Part shown: one piece after another, positions 44,220 to 55,078 of the stretch | Layout: each line of letters starts with the position of its first letter | How positions within the stretch are numbered: the stretch's first letter is position 1 | Assembly (NCBI GenBank): GCA_963678675.1 | Contig: OY783191.1 | Coordinates: forward strand, 18,975,111-19,039,110 | Length of the DNA: 64,000 nucleotides | Direction: 5' to 3' | From: Xiphydria camelus | Taxonomy: Eukaryota; Arthropoda; Insecta; Hymenoptera; Xiphydriidae | Notes under the pieces: generated by a model | Databases searched by the model: none | The model's input: the letters and a program-made list of their open reading frames with translations, nothing else | Told to the model about the DNA's origin: nothing | Program-made: the position numbers and the translations under genes

Positions 44220-45100
44220 AAATAATTTTGTTCACCCCCAACTGCCAAAACATCGTAGACGCTTAAAAGATGGTATTCCCTTCTCGTTTTACGATCCCTG
44301 TAAGAAATATATTATATCAACGGTGTTTAAAATCCGTGTTGGTTGAAGGTTCGTATCCCATCTTTGAAAATTTTAACAATTACATTTAAATACCTAGTTC
44401 TACAAATTGTTAGGTATGCAAAAAAATGTTGTAATTGATGGCTATTCTAGATGGCCAGGGTCTTATCACTCCTATTTTCTATTATTCTGTAAAGATCACA
44501 TGTCGTTATACCTTAAAACATTTTTTTAGACATTTTTGGCCCTTTTTCAGTCGATTAACTGCGAATGTATGGCACTGTTAGTTAGGGGATTCCCACAACA
44601 TTAAAACCCGTAATGAAACATACAGATCTGTATTTAAAAAATAAAGTTGACAATGGTGATGCAAACACAAAACGTCAGATTTGAAATTTGAAGATTAGAT
44701 ACCTGCCGCATGTTTTAGAGCAGAAAATTAAGCTTACTTCTAAATTTAAACTGTGCCTGGAAATCAATATATTTTTTAATCAGGAAAATAATTTAAAATT
44801 AAATAAAAAAACATTCTTATTTATTTTGGTTCTTGAACTTTTAATTATTTATATATTTTTAATAGGTATACATTCAACTCTATTCGATTCCATATACTTC
44901 GACTGCATTTTAACTCGGGAGAAGACAGAATATTAGACCCGTATGTTTAAATTCATCGCCGAGCGCTGCTATAACAAATAGATAGCAATATAGGTAACTA
45001 AAAGTTTACAGAATATCCATAACAGTAAGTTCAAAAACCTTTACAGCTTATTATGTCGAGATACATTTTTTTAAAACTGCACTGAACAAACTAATGTTAT
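44220..45100. other. Unassigned AT-rich interior of the Ginger-like element
   Basis: No supported gene. The 82-codon plus-strand frame at 44688 is AT-driven and unrecognised. Confidence 0.3.
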
Positions 45101-45888
45101 ACTCATCAAAAGACCGGCAAACCAGACTAACTTTATTACACTAATTGTAAGTGGACAAATAAGGTCTATCTATACAGAACAGGAACTGGACAGTATTTGT
45201 GTCCAGATGCTGTAATGTAAGATGATTTTATTAAATAGATCAAAAATATTTCCATTTCATGAACTGGACAGAATTTTATCCAGATAGTGGAATAAAATAT
45301 TATTCTTCTATCTGATTACAGCTCGCGAAGTGGATATCCATTTCATGAAACGGCCAATTACGCTAAGTGGGTGCGACATATACATATACAGGGTGGACCA
45401 TTTAAGATAACAAACGTGAATATCTTGAAAATTAAGCATTTGAAAGAAAAATGTTTCAGGCAAAAGTATGATTGTTTTACAAGCGGGATTTAATGGTTAT
45501 ACACTTGGTTCATTTGGTTCAGAATTTCAAAGTTATTTAAAGGTCAACTTTGATTTTTTAAATAGGAACCCCTATTTTTTTAATGATTCGTATTCTTCGT
45601 ACAAAACTTAACAATTTTTGTTCTATGATTTTTCGTGTTTACTTTCAGCGTTTACGAATAATTACGCATTGAATGTAGAAGTACAGAACACTTCTGAAAA
45701 GTGGACAAACATTGACTGGGATGACGCATAGTATTTCCCATGTCCTAAAGTACTGTTGATACCTCGATGAAGCTACCTCGAAAGATACTTTGACCCCTTA
45801 TACCTGGATAGGTCAAGTTTTCCCAATCGGTCGTTCCGTGGAACTCATTTTCTTGCCAATATTAATTACCTGTGTCCGGTTGAATTAA

Positions 45889-46509
45889 GGGGGTTAAGTA
45901 CTCTAAAATTTCGAAAAAATCGATCAGAGCTGCAGTAACCAAGGAAGGGCCCCAGTCTGGACCAGGAATTGATACTGACTGGTAAGTTCACATAAGTGGT
46001 CCTAAAGTGATAAATAAGGGCTGAATTTTAGGAAAAACCTCATTATCTCAAAACATACTTTTTAGAGTTTCCGTACATCATATCTCAAAAACCGTTCCAT
46101 AAAATTTGATGAAACTTTAGGATATCTTTTGTACTATCCATACCTTCAATGTGACATTAATTTTATGCCTAAATAAATATTAGAAAAAAAGTTAGCAGCT
46201 TTCAATTGTCAAAAAATGGCTATTTTTGGAAAGTTTTACTTTAAAATGGCAAAAAAATAAAAAAAATTAAAATAAAAAAATATATTAGTGTCACATGGAA
46301 ACTACAAGTACTTAAATTAATTTAGCTTTTTTTAACCGGCTAATATATAGGCTCGTATGGGGTCTAAAATTTTTTTGATATTTTCAAAATCTTTTTGAAA
46401 GTTCTATTAAACTACAGTATTAATTTCAATGTATGAAGTTTTCTTTAAATAGTCCCCAAAAATCCTCAAAAAACCGGTATTTTTAGGTGCTTTAGAATAC
46501 TTAACCCCC
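45889..46509. mobile_element. TTAA element E1
   Basis: Ends GGGGGTTAAGTACTCTAAAA / TTCTAGAATACTT-like mirror ACTTAACCCCC; TTAA 45885-45888 and 46510-46513. 621 bp with no open frame of note. Confidence 0.8.
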
Positions 46510-46513
46510 TTAA

Positions 46514-46807
46514 GCGAGGGTTGTACTGAAATTAACTGTTAGGAGGTATTAATTAGAAACCTATTACGGGGAATATATCGTAGAAATGTAAAGTCCGGTC
46601 AGTTAGCCTTGACATGATAAATGAAATTGTAAAAGTAAAGACGGGTTCCCGGTCTTATCTAAGAATCGGACCGGGAACCCGTCTTTACTTTTACAATTTC
46701 ATTTATCATATCACGGGTAACTGACCGGACTCCACATTTCTATGATTTTCCCCGCAAAAGGTTTGTAATTAATACCTCCTATCAGTTAAATTCAGCACAA
46801 CCCTCGC
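46514..46807. mobile_element. TTAA element E2 (palindrome)
   Basis: Ends GCGAGGGTTGTACTGAAATT / inverse at 46788-46807; TTAA both sides. The centre is a strong hairpin (AGACGGGTTCCCGGTC, GACCGGGAACCCGTCT). Confidence 0.85.
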
Positions 46808-46811
46808 TTAA

Positions 46812-47820
46812 GGTGCTACATACACCTAGACGGCCTGAAAAAAGTATTATTTTCAATAATTTTTTTTCATATATTTAATTTATTTAACACTCATTTATAA
46901 AATGTTATTACAAATACACACTTTTAACAAAATTTATCAAAAAGAAAAACTTAAAAATATTGTGTTGTTTACAAGTTATTGGCCATTGAATCCGGCAAGG
47001 GGTGTATTATGAAAGCCTTTTACGGTGCCAAAAAATTCTCGTTCGGATTTCATCTGAAAGCAAAACATGATGAAAATTCTTAAAATAGAAGGTTCAATCT
47101 CGTCCTTGTAACCGGTGGTTTTGAGAAATGATTATAATTAACAATTTTACAACAGTTTAAATTACGAGTGTGATTTTTCAAGTAATTTCGTCCTGGTTTT
47201 GTGATTGTCAAGAAAAAAGTATTAATTAAAAAATTTGTTTATGAATGTCAGGGACGAAATAAAATCTTTACAAAGCGATTGAGATACAGTGCTCCCTGGC
47301 TAATTCGCCCGTAGTGGAACCGAGAATTCTAAGAATTGCGAATTAGGCAGGGCCCCCACTATGCTCGCAAGAGGCGTGGCTAAGACAGAGACAGCAGGAG
47401 TGTGCGAGAAGGATCGCAAGTCGATTAACGCGCGCTTTTTAAAACAACCTAACCAGCCTCTCCGGCGCATCAGCTCGCGCATAACGTCACGAGTCAAGTG
47501 GGGGACATCTCTTCCCTCACGCGGCGAATTACGTAGGGAGCGAATTAGCCAGGGAGCACAGTAATTTACATTAAAATCGGTTCAGTAGTCTTTGAAATAT
47601 ATTTGGCACCGCATTTGAAAAAGTAGTGAGAAAACAGCATTTGAAGTTTCAGGTAGACCGGACCTGAAAACGCTGGGTCAGGTATATAAACACTTGTAAC
47701 TCGGTCAATTTTGCGAATGTTTGATTCAAATTTTTTGGAATATGTAGTGTTTGTTTTCTACTAAGTAAAAACACTTTTGAAAAATCGATTTTTTGGACCA
47801 AACTAGGTGTATGTAGCACC
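46812..47820. mobile_element. TTAA element E3
   Basis: Ends GGTGCTACATACACCTAG and its exact inverse CTAGGTGTATGTAGCACC; TTAA 46808-46811 and 47821-47824. It carries a pogo-type MITE. No transposase gene. Confidence 0.85.
47287..47562. mobile_element. Tigger/pogo-type MITE inside E3
   Basis: CAGTGCTCCCTGGCTAATTC is mirrored as GCGAATTAGCCAGGGAGCAC, flanked by TA. CAGT-type ends and a GCTAATTCGC terminus are typical of Tigger-derived MITEs. The GC-richer interior gives short frames on both strands, not genes. Confidence 0.75.
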
Positions 47821-48111
47821 TTAATCCAATCCGACGCAGGTAATTAATATTGGCAAGAAAATGAGTTCCACAGAACGACCGATTGGGAAAACTTGACCTA
47901 TCCAGGTATAAGGGGTCAAAGTATCTTTCGAGGTAGCTTCATCGAGGTAGCAACAGTACTTCGGGACCAGGGAAATACTATGCGTCACCCAAGTCAATGT
48001 TTGTCCACTTTTCAGAAGTGTTTTGTACTTCTACATTCAATGCGTAATTACTCGTAAACGCTGAAAGTAAACACGAAAAGTTATAGAACAAAAGTTGTTA
48101 AGGGATCTACC

Positions 48112-49715
48112 CTAATTAGAATATTCGAAAAATCGATTTTTTTTATTGCATTTTTCGAAAGTATACATATTTAAAAGTATCATACTAAAATTGTATAAAG
48201 ATCCGAGCAGTCTAAGTGTACTTTTGAGCGACGTTTACTTAGCTATCTGAGCGCGCTAATATACGCACCGCTCGGAACGGTACTACCTACCTGCCATTGT
48301 ATACATGAGGTGCTGTTATCTTTTGTAAGTATCATCCGACTATACAACGTTCTCTCTACATTAGTCGTGTTTAAAATTTTCAACCGTCAATAGCAACGTC
48401 AAAAAAGAGCAGCAAAAACAGTTGTCGCGAAAAAGAAAAAAACCGCCGTAAAAAAAGTTCCTGTTGTAAAAACTCAGGATTTAACGATCAAATTAATGAA
48501 AGACAGGCAAAAAACTATGGTTTAGCAATTCAAAGACATCCCGATTCAGTGGAAGAATTGCACAAGGAGATCTGGGCAGGATTTTATCATAAGATTTCAA
48601 CTGACAGCAATCCACAGCATTCATACTGTTCTGAATCCTGGTGTAAATACAGGAAAGCTGTAAAAAATAGATCCGTTCATAAGTTCAAACATCCCCCTGC
48701 TCTCGCTGAAGATGTTCAAGAAGTTCTAAAACCGATCTAAGACGATTTGACAAAACAAGAACTACTTGAAAGATGCCTCGGCGGAAACACGCAGAATAAT
48801 AACGAATCTTTCAACAAATGCGTCTGGTCAATGGCTCCCAAACACATCTTTAGCGGAAAAAAATTGTTGAAATAGCGTGTCAAACAGCTGCTTGTATTTT
48901 TAACGAGGGATTACAGCCAGTATTAAAAATCTTGGAAGTAATGGGCGTCAAAATCGGCCCGACCGCCGAGCAGTTCGTCGCTGACCGTCACAGAACACGC
49001 ATACAACTTGCGAACCGCCGCAGCAGCGATGCTTCTAAGGAAGCCAGAATGAAACGAAGGCAGGCTATTTTGGATGAAAATGAGCGCTATGAAGAAACTG
49101 AAGGCATAATGTATGGTGCAGGCATCGCTGATTATACGTAAGATTTTTTCACGATTTTTCGTTAAAGAAAACTTTAAACGCGTTTTTCTCGAAATGACGT
49201 TTTTGGACGGCTCGTTGATAAAATCTCCGAAACTATCCAACCGACCCTTACCAAAATTTGACCACATGTTCTTTATGACTATAGCTATAGTGCATATCAT
49301 ACGAATTTTGAAATTTTGAGTGTAACTATTTTTTTTGCTAAAAACGATGAAAAGAACGTGTCTTTTCGTAGTTTCTGGAAAAATGGCCGCCATTTTGTCA
49401 TTTTTAAAAAAATCAAAAATCGTATGATATGCGCTATAGCCATTTACCTACTGAATCTAAAACCATTTTTTTTCAGATCATCCATTCCAGAGATTTTATC
49501 AACAGCGCATACCCATCTTTTTTTTTGGACCTGTCTTCTCCCCCATTTTTCTGTACGAAAACTGAGTAAAATGAATATAAAAAATTTTTTTGGTGTATTT
49601 CAAGAGTGTGTTTTTTTAGGCCTAACACTTTTTATATCCATATTTATAATTTATACCGGTCAAAAAAATTCGTGAAAATAGCCCTTTTTTTGCCCGTCTA
49701 ATTAGGGTAGATCCC
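48112..49715 (+). mobile_element. TTAA element E4 with transposase relic
   Basis: Ends GGGATCTACCCTAATTAGA and its inverse; TTAA 48108-48111 and 49716-49719. It lies in the right arm of the host fold-back. 1604 bp. Confidence 0.85.
48513..49141 (+). pseudogene. Mutator/Kolobok-like transposase, C-terminal relic
   Basis: Reads NYGLAIQRHPDSVEELHKEI, FYHKISTDSNPQHSYC, SWCKYRKAVKNRS, FKHPPALAEDVQEVLKPI, stop at 48738, DDLTKQELLERCLGGNTQN, NNESFNKCVWSMAPKHIFSG, then after a one-base shift near 48870 IACQTAACIFNEGLQPVLKI, VMGVKIGPTAEQF and YGAGIADYT. The LERCLGG-TQN-NESFN signature is that of a large insect repeat family annotated as Mutator-like transposase; TTAA duplications would instead suggest Kolobok. 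N-terminal catalytic parts are missing. Inactive. Confidence 0.65.
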
Positions 49716-49939
49716 TTAAGTTTTGTAGGAAGAATATGAATCATTAAAAAAATAGGGGTTGCTATTTAAAAAATCAAAGTTAACCTTCAAATAACCTTGA
49801 AATTCTAGACCAAACGAACCAAATGTATAACCATTAAATCCCGCTTGCAAAACGATGATACTTTTGCTTGAAACATTTTTCTCTCAAATGCTTAATTTTC
49901 AAGATATTCACGTTTGTCAACTTAAATGGTCCACCCTGT

Positions 49940-50387
49940 ATATGTATACAGGGTCTTTGGTTTAATACACGCCAGCGGAGCGCGTTGTATAATATATCGG
50001 TTGACGCACCCCATCCGCTGCGTTTTCCTGTAATTCAGTGGTAATACCGACAGCCAAGATCAGAACCAAATGGACGTATCAGTCTGAGAAACATCATTCA
50101 TCTCAATAGTGGTGAAAGTGACAGACGCTCTGATATATTATAGCTTCGATACTTGTTTGCGTTATTTTTTGGTTTCTTTTCAAATAATCGATGTATTATA
50201 ATAAATGGAAGCAGTGTTATTTTTTTCGGGTGGCTTATACATCATGCGTAAAGAGCAGAAAAGAAGACGTTGGTATTTCAGAAAAATTGCCATCAGATAA
50301 GTTACTTTCTAACTGACCGTTTTAACCTCATTCTCATTGCATACGAAGGACAAATATCTTCGTGGTAATTCCATTTTTTGTTTTCAG
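49940..50387. other. Low-repeat stretch, possible host genic DNA
   Basis: Between mobile elements, with no palindrome seen. A short plus frame at 50204 (MEAVLFFSGGLYIMRKEQKR, continuing RRWYFRKIAIR) is unrecognised and lacks an obvious GT donor. Confidence 0.3.
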
Positions 50388-50462
50388 TGTTTCGTGCGAG
50401 AACGGGATGAATTGATGGATCACATTCAAATTCATAAGAATTGTAATTTGTTCAATTATTAA
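50388..50462 (+). CDS. Candidate terminal exon (C/H-containing)
   Basis: TTTTTTGTTTTCAG precedes 50388 as a strong acceptor. The phase starting TGT reads CFVRERDELMDHIQIHKNCN then LFNY and TAA at 50460-50462. AATAAA follows at 50466-50471, as for a last exon. LMDHIQIH matches the L-x2-H-x3-H half of a C2H2 finger, but the Cys spacing is short. The preceding exon is not identified. May equally be chance. Confidence 0.35.
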   Translation, partial: CFVRERDELMDHIQIHKNCNLFNY

Positions 50463-50878
50463 ATCAATAAATTATTTCATTTCGAGTTTTCAGAGTATGT
50501 TGAGCGAGTTATAAACTATAACTGTTTATTAATAAGCACATATTATTATAGTAAATCAGGACTTGGTTGCAGGAGGTTGAATGGTGAGAATGTGTGTTGG
50601 AAGTTTTTAGACGAAGAATTGTAATAAGTGCGATCAACAGAGAGTGCAAGAGTAGTATAGGGTATAGATAGAAAGCTGAGAGAAAGAGTTAAAGGATAGA
50701 TTATAAGGGTTTGTTGGGAAAGCGCGGGTAACGATAGGAAATTAGGAGAAGCGAGGAAAAGTCAAAAGTGAGGTTAAGTGAAGCGGTGAGGAGGAAGATA
50801 AGCGAGAGTCAGAGTCGGTAAGGTAGGTAAGTTTTAGACCGGTGGCGGAGAAGGAAGGGAAATACGTAGAAGATAAAT

Positions 50879-50942
50879 ATGAACAAGGAAAAAAGAGGCA
50901 GACCAACCAACAAAGTGGTAGTACCACATGCAGTTGCTCCAG
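50879..50942 (+). CDS. Candidate gene with AT-hook-like motif, exon 1
   Basis: ATG at 50879 after an in-frame TAG. Reads MNKEKRGRPTNKVVVPHAVA then PG at a CAG|GTAATT donor. KRGRP is the core of an AT-hook, which in other proteins binds the DNA minor groove. Phase 1 junction with exon 2 at 51264. Together the exons give 92 residues. Low-repeat flanks upstream support a host origin; no homologue recognised. Confidence 0.4.
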
Positions 50943-51007
50943 GTAATTCACACATTTCTCATAATATGAGAAATGTGTATAATCTTTTTCTAGTATGATC
51001 GAATATA

Positions 51008-51216
51008 CACCCGGGAACACGAAATCGGTCGGTCACTTTTTTTAATTATTATTTTTAAACGTACTAACCAATGATTAATAATCCTCATGCTTTCATTAAC
51101 GAGAGTAGACGCCACCGTAGCTAACGAGGGCATGAGGATTAATTGTTCATTGGTTAGTACGTTTAAAAATAACATTTAAAAAAAGTCACCAGCGACAGAT
51201 TTCGTGCCCCCAGGTG
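51008..51216. mobile_element. TA-flanked palindrome in the candidate intron
   Basis: CACCCGGGAACACGAAATCG is mirrored as ATTTCGTGCCCCCAGGTG, TA at 51006-51007 and 51217-51218. Inner arms AAACGTACTAACCAATGA. 209 bp, wholly inside the predicted intron 50943-51263. Confidence 0.8.
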
Positions 51217-51263
51217 TAGCTTATGTGATTGTATTAATTATTGTTTTAATTAATTTCAAACAG

Positions 51264-51478
51264 GCAATTTTACTCCGGACAATCATTCACCGGTGACTCT
51301 ATCAACGCCTTACGATGAACCTGCGCGAATAGGCAGCATGAACACGGCGGATCGAGGTAGCGAGCATCAAGACTTCCAATTGAAAGGAAGTTTCATAACA
51401 ACGTCGATGGAAATACTCAATAATGGGAAATACCAAACACTCCATACTATTATAAATAAAACAGTTATATTTCAATAA
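51264..51478 (+). CDS. Candidate gene with AT-hook-like motif, exon 2
   Basis: Acceptor AATTTCAAACAG|GC. Spliced codon G|GC gives Gly, then NFTPDNHSPVTLSTPYDEP, ARIGSMNTADRGSEHQDFQL, KGSFITTSMEILNNGKYQTL, HTIINKTVIFQ and TAA. AATAAA-type signals overlap and follow the stop (51453-51480). Ser/Thr/Asp-rich, no recognised domain. Joining is in frame, which a random pairing would do one time in three, so transcript evidence is needed. Confidence 0.4.
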
Positions 51479-51699
51479 TAAAATATATTTTTTCTTCAAA
51501 TTTTTAAGCATTATTCATTCATGTATGCATGATGTACATAATGAATTGTACATTGATAATATATTAATTACTTAAATGCAATCATGTGTATATATATATT
51601 TTGTATATATATTTTACTATTATATCCCCACCATTCCCAATTCCCCCTCTCCATCGGAAAGAAAATTATTTTAGTATAACATATATAGTGCTCTAATAT

Positions 51700-52000
51700 A
51701 TATTCAGAGGTATCAGGGCTGTTTCGCTTGTCTTTTAGTTCTTAGATTTTGACTCGGGATACCACTGAAAAAGAACTGAAAGCACTGAAAATCATAGAAC
51801 TGAAAAAGAACTGACACCCCTGAATATGCATTTATGCAGGCCTGTCAGTGCTTTTTCAGTTGTTCCGAATTCTATGGGCGGCCCATGGCCGCGCGGCCAC
51901 TTTGACGAAAATAATTCAGTTCTGTCAATGGTATTTCAGTGGTCTTTCAGTTCTGTCAGGGCTTTTTCAGTTCTCGGATTTCGACTCTGGTTGCCACATT
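51700..52000. repeat. TTCAGTTCT-rich imperfect palindrome
   Basis: Many TTTTTCAGTTCT words on the right half and AGAACTGAAAAA on the left, around a GGCCATGGCC-like GC core near 51880. Probably a small fold-back element. Confidence 0.6.
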
Positions 52001-52710
52001 TCTCAAGAAATTCGTTTTCTCTACAAATGACATTTTCCCTATGAGTCAAGCCATGTCAAGTCGGACTCGAAATTTCCACTAAATCGCGGATTTCGGAAAT
52101 AATAACTCTATTGCGAAGGGAATATGGCACTTACGTTACCGTATTAATATTTCGTGAAAATTCTGTTATTTGTTAATGTTATTAACAATCAAACTTTGAA
52201 GCGCAATTAAAATGAAAAATCGTTTTCTCTTAAACTACTTTAGACAATTACTTGAAATTTTGCACACTGATAAAGCAATGTTTACACTATCGAATAAATA
52301 TTTGCTTGAGGTGAAATTGTTTTAAAAAATGTATTTTGCATTAATTTTTGTAAAACAATTGCAATTTTTCTTGCGGTCCTCACGCTATAAAAAAATGAAA
52401 CTTACATCAATTCATGAGGCAAACGTTGGCCTTTTATAATCTGCAAAGAGAACTTTGTACTTTTTCTCCATTCCGGAGATACGAAATTGTTTGTTACGCG
52501 GTGCGCTCGTAGATCGCGCGGCGCGCTCCGCTACTGGCGTCCGCGGCAACTTGATGGCCGCGCAAACTTGAGCAAAAACCGTTTGAACTTGCATGCACAT
52601 GATTTTCCGAGTTTGGCAAACATAGACAGTTTTCTTGTCAGTTTGCTGATGGTGCTCGTGCGGTATACTTGCTTAAACACTATTCGGTGTTTCAATATCA
52701 TTAAGTGAAA

Positions 52711-52930
52711 ATGGTTCGACCGAAGGAATGTTGTAATCCTTTGAAAAGGAAAGGTCATAATTGTGTTCGTCATAAGTTGTTCCTCGCGCGTTACTGCCAA
52801 GTGGAATAAAAAATTCGAAGAATACATTGATCGATATATTTGTCAAATATGTCGTAAGGACATGTATAATGATGTTAAAATTGCTTCAAATGTAGAAAAT
52901 GAAGACCCAAGCACCCAAGACCCGAGATAG
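52711..52930 (+). pseudogene. Transposase first exon, left arm
   Basis: MVRPKECCNPLKRKGHNCVR then, after a one-base shift, TAKWNKKFEEYIDRYICQIC, RKDMYNDVKIASNVENEDP and a stop. Cys pairs suggest a zinc-binding N-terminus. From memory this resembles the start of repeat-derived insect genes, family uncertain. No body of the gene follows. Confidence 0.45.
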
Positions 52931-53114
52931 TTAATACCGATAATTAATTGCTATACTGTAATACCTTCCAGGGAACGAATTGAATTTTTAACTGAATGTA
53001 AATATTGGATTTGAACAGTGAACAGTTATAATTACTTGGAAGTTTATTCGTGGTTCACTACTAAAGAAGGTGTTACAGTATAGCAATTAATTATACAATA
53101 AAATATAAAAATAA

Positions 53115-53710
53115 CACAGGTTTACAACAAAAAAAAAGTCCGGACTATTTGACCGGACCATGGTATTCCGAGGTATTTGTGCGTCCTGAATCCGATCCCG
53201 AGGTCATCTGAGCCCCATCACGTCAGAAAAACGAGATTTCGAAATAAATAAATAAGGAAATGGGACTGCCCTGAGCAGCACCCAGAGCATGACTCCAAGG
53301 TTCTAAGGCCATTACGGTCAGTGCTGGGTCCACTGTCACAGTGAACGGATCGCCGGAATTGGATGCCTTGACAGGGAGATCGTAATCCGCGAGATACAAC
53401 GATCATGGCAACATTTTAGCCACTGGGGTGGTTCTGTGATAGTCCCGGTCGAGATTTAGGACTCCATTCCAATATTTGGAAGGTATTCAAGACCTAAACA
53501 GCTACCCTCCAACTCAACAGGTCGCTTGAGAAATTGTCCCGGATCCAGTTCCAAAAAAATGGTCATTTTAACCTCTAAATGACCTTGAAATCTCATTTTT
53601 CTGACGTGATGGGGCTCAGATGACCTCGGGATCGGATTCAGGACGCAAAAATACCTCGGAATACCATGGTCCGGTCAAATAGTCCGGACTTTTTTTTTGT
53701 AAACCTGTGT
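53115..53710. mobile_element. Nested 596-bp palindrome
   Basis: ACACAGGTTTACAACAAAAA is mirrored at the right end. The arms continue with GTCCGGACTATTTGACCGGA, CCATGGTATTCCGAGGTAT and TGATGGGGCTCAGATGACCT. The loop near 53230-53580 is non-coding. Confidence 0.85.
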
Positions 53711-53724
53711 AATAATTAGTAAAC

Positions 53725-53935
53725 TCACTTCGTGCTTGGGTCTTCATTTTCTACATTTGAAGCAATTTTAACATCATTATACATGTCTTTACGACATATC
53801 TGACAAATATATCGATCAATGTATTCTTCGAATTTTTTATTCCACTTGGCGGTAACGCGCGAGGAACAACTTATGACGAACACAATTATGACCTTTCTTT
53901 TTCAAAGGATTACAACATTCCTTCGGTCGAACCAT
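53725..53935 (-). pseudogene. Transposase first exon, right arm, with splice donor
   Basis: The mirror of 52711-52930: MVRPKECCNPLKKKGHNCVR, same one-base shift, KKFEEYIDRYICQICRKDMY, ASNVENEDPST. Here the reading meets GAA|GTGAGTTT, a strong donor, so this is probably exon 1 of a spliced transposase gene whose remainder is absent. The left arm diverges at this point. Confidence 0.5.
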
Positions 53936-54609
53936 TTTCACTTAATGATATTGAAACACCGAATAGTTTTTACGCAAGTATACCGCACGAGCACCATCAG
54001 CAAACTGACAAGAAAACTGTGTATGTTTGCCAAACTCGGAAAATCATGTTCATGCAAGTTCAAACGGTTTTTGCTCAAGTTTGCGCGGCCATCAAGACGC
54101 CGCGGACGCCAGTAGAGGAGCGCGCCGCGCGTTCTACGAGCGCACCGCGTAACAAACAATTTCGTATCTCCGGAATGGAGAAAAAGTACAGTTCTCTTTG
54201 CAGATTATAAAAGGCCAACGTTTGCCACATGAATTTATGTAAGTTCCATTGTTTTGTAGCGTGAAGAACGCATGAAAAATTGCAATTGTTTTTAAAAAAT
54301 TAATGCAAAATTCATTTTTTTAAACAATTTCACCTCAAGCAAATATTTATTCGATAGTGTAAACATTGCTTTATCAGTGTGCAAAATTTTAAGTAATTGT
54401 CTAAAGTAGTTTAAGAGAAAACGATTTTTCATTTTAATCGCGCTTCAAAGTTTGATTGTTAATAACATTAACAAATAACGGAATTTTCACGAAATATTAA
54501 TACGGTAACGTAAGTGCCATACTCCCTTCGTAATAGAGTTATTATTTTCGAAACCCGCGATTTAGTAGAAATTTCGAGTCCGACTTGACATGGCTTGACT
54601 CCTATTACT

Positions 54610-55070
54610 TTATTTAATTTCTCGACAATGAAACACAGGAAGAGTTTAAAAATAATACCAAATTAAACTTGATTAATTATTCTATAACGCGTAATTTTTT
54701 CAGAAATTCACCATCATTTCTTTTCAAAATATCGAATTTCTTTCATCGACCCTGCATTGCAGAACTGTAAGTACTGTCATTATTTTAACAATAATTAATC
54801 AAAATTTGATGAAATAATACATTTTAGTATATTTTAAATAAATGTTGACTAACTTTAGCATTGGTAAAGTATCTTATGTAGCATGAAGTTCAGATGAGGT
54901 TAAAAAAGAAATGAAATTATTTTTTTATCGAAAACAGTACACGTGAAAAATCTGAAAAAATTACAGTCATTAGAATAATTCCATAATTATTTGATAATTT
55001 TTTCAGATTTTTCCCATCATTTTGACTTTACTCCCCAAACTCCTTAAGAGTTGGCTTCGGGAGAGTGCGC
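54610..55070. other. Unassigned AT-rich
   Basis: No gene. TTTTTTCAGAAATTCACCAT and TTTTTTCAGATTTTTCCCAT look like weak direct repeats. Confidence 0.3.
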
Positions 55071-55078
55071 TGCGGTCT

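Larger units (their letters stand above)
41578..45378 (+). mobile_element. Ginger-like DNA transposon, deletion derivative
   Basis: It starts TGTCGCACCCACTTAGCGTA and ends with the exact inverse, TACGCTAAGTGGGTGCGACA. Four-base flanks TATA at 41574-41577 and 45379-45382. The inverted repeats run ~255 bp (to about 41958 omitting a MITE, and from about 45105). TGTNR ends, long inverted repeats and a 4-bp duplication match what is described for Ginger elements. The only coding remnant is an integrase-protein C-terminus. About 2.6 kb after it is non-coding and contains another insertion. Confidence 0.7.
45389..49938. mobile_element. TA-flanked fold-back, host of four TTAA insertions
   Basis: Ends CAGGGTGGACCATTTAAG / CTTAAATGGTCCACCCTG, TA on both sides. 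Left arm 45389-45884. The right arm is in two pieces, 47825-48107 and 49720-49938. The arms pair along their length (CATTGAATGTAGAAGTACAG, GACCGATTGGGAAAACTTGA). Without insertions it would be ~1 kb. Confidence 0.85.
52042..54602. mobile_element. Giant palindrome with transposase exon in both arms
   Basis: Arms of ~880 bp (52042-52930 and 53725-54602) are mirror images at high identity: AGTCAAGCCATGTCAAGTCG left, CGACTTGACATGGCTTGACT right. The centre holds two further palindromes (52942-53094 and 53115-53710). Frames of 98 and 73 codons seen twice are antisense mirrors, not genes. Confidence 0.9.

Noticed and set aside
44300..44380. tRNA-like T-loop GGTTCGTATCCC
   Set aside because: The bases around the loop do not form the T stem and no matching acceptor or D arm is found.
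52412..54210. Paired 98-, 73- and 62-codon frames in both arms of the giant palindrome
   Set aside because: They are antisense to the supported MVRPKECCNPLK exon and appear twice only because the arms are mirror images.
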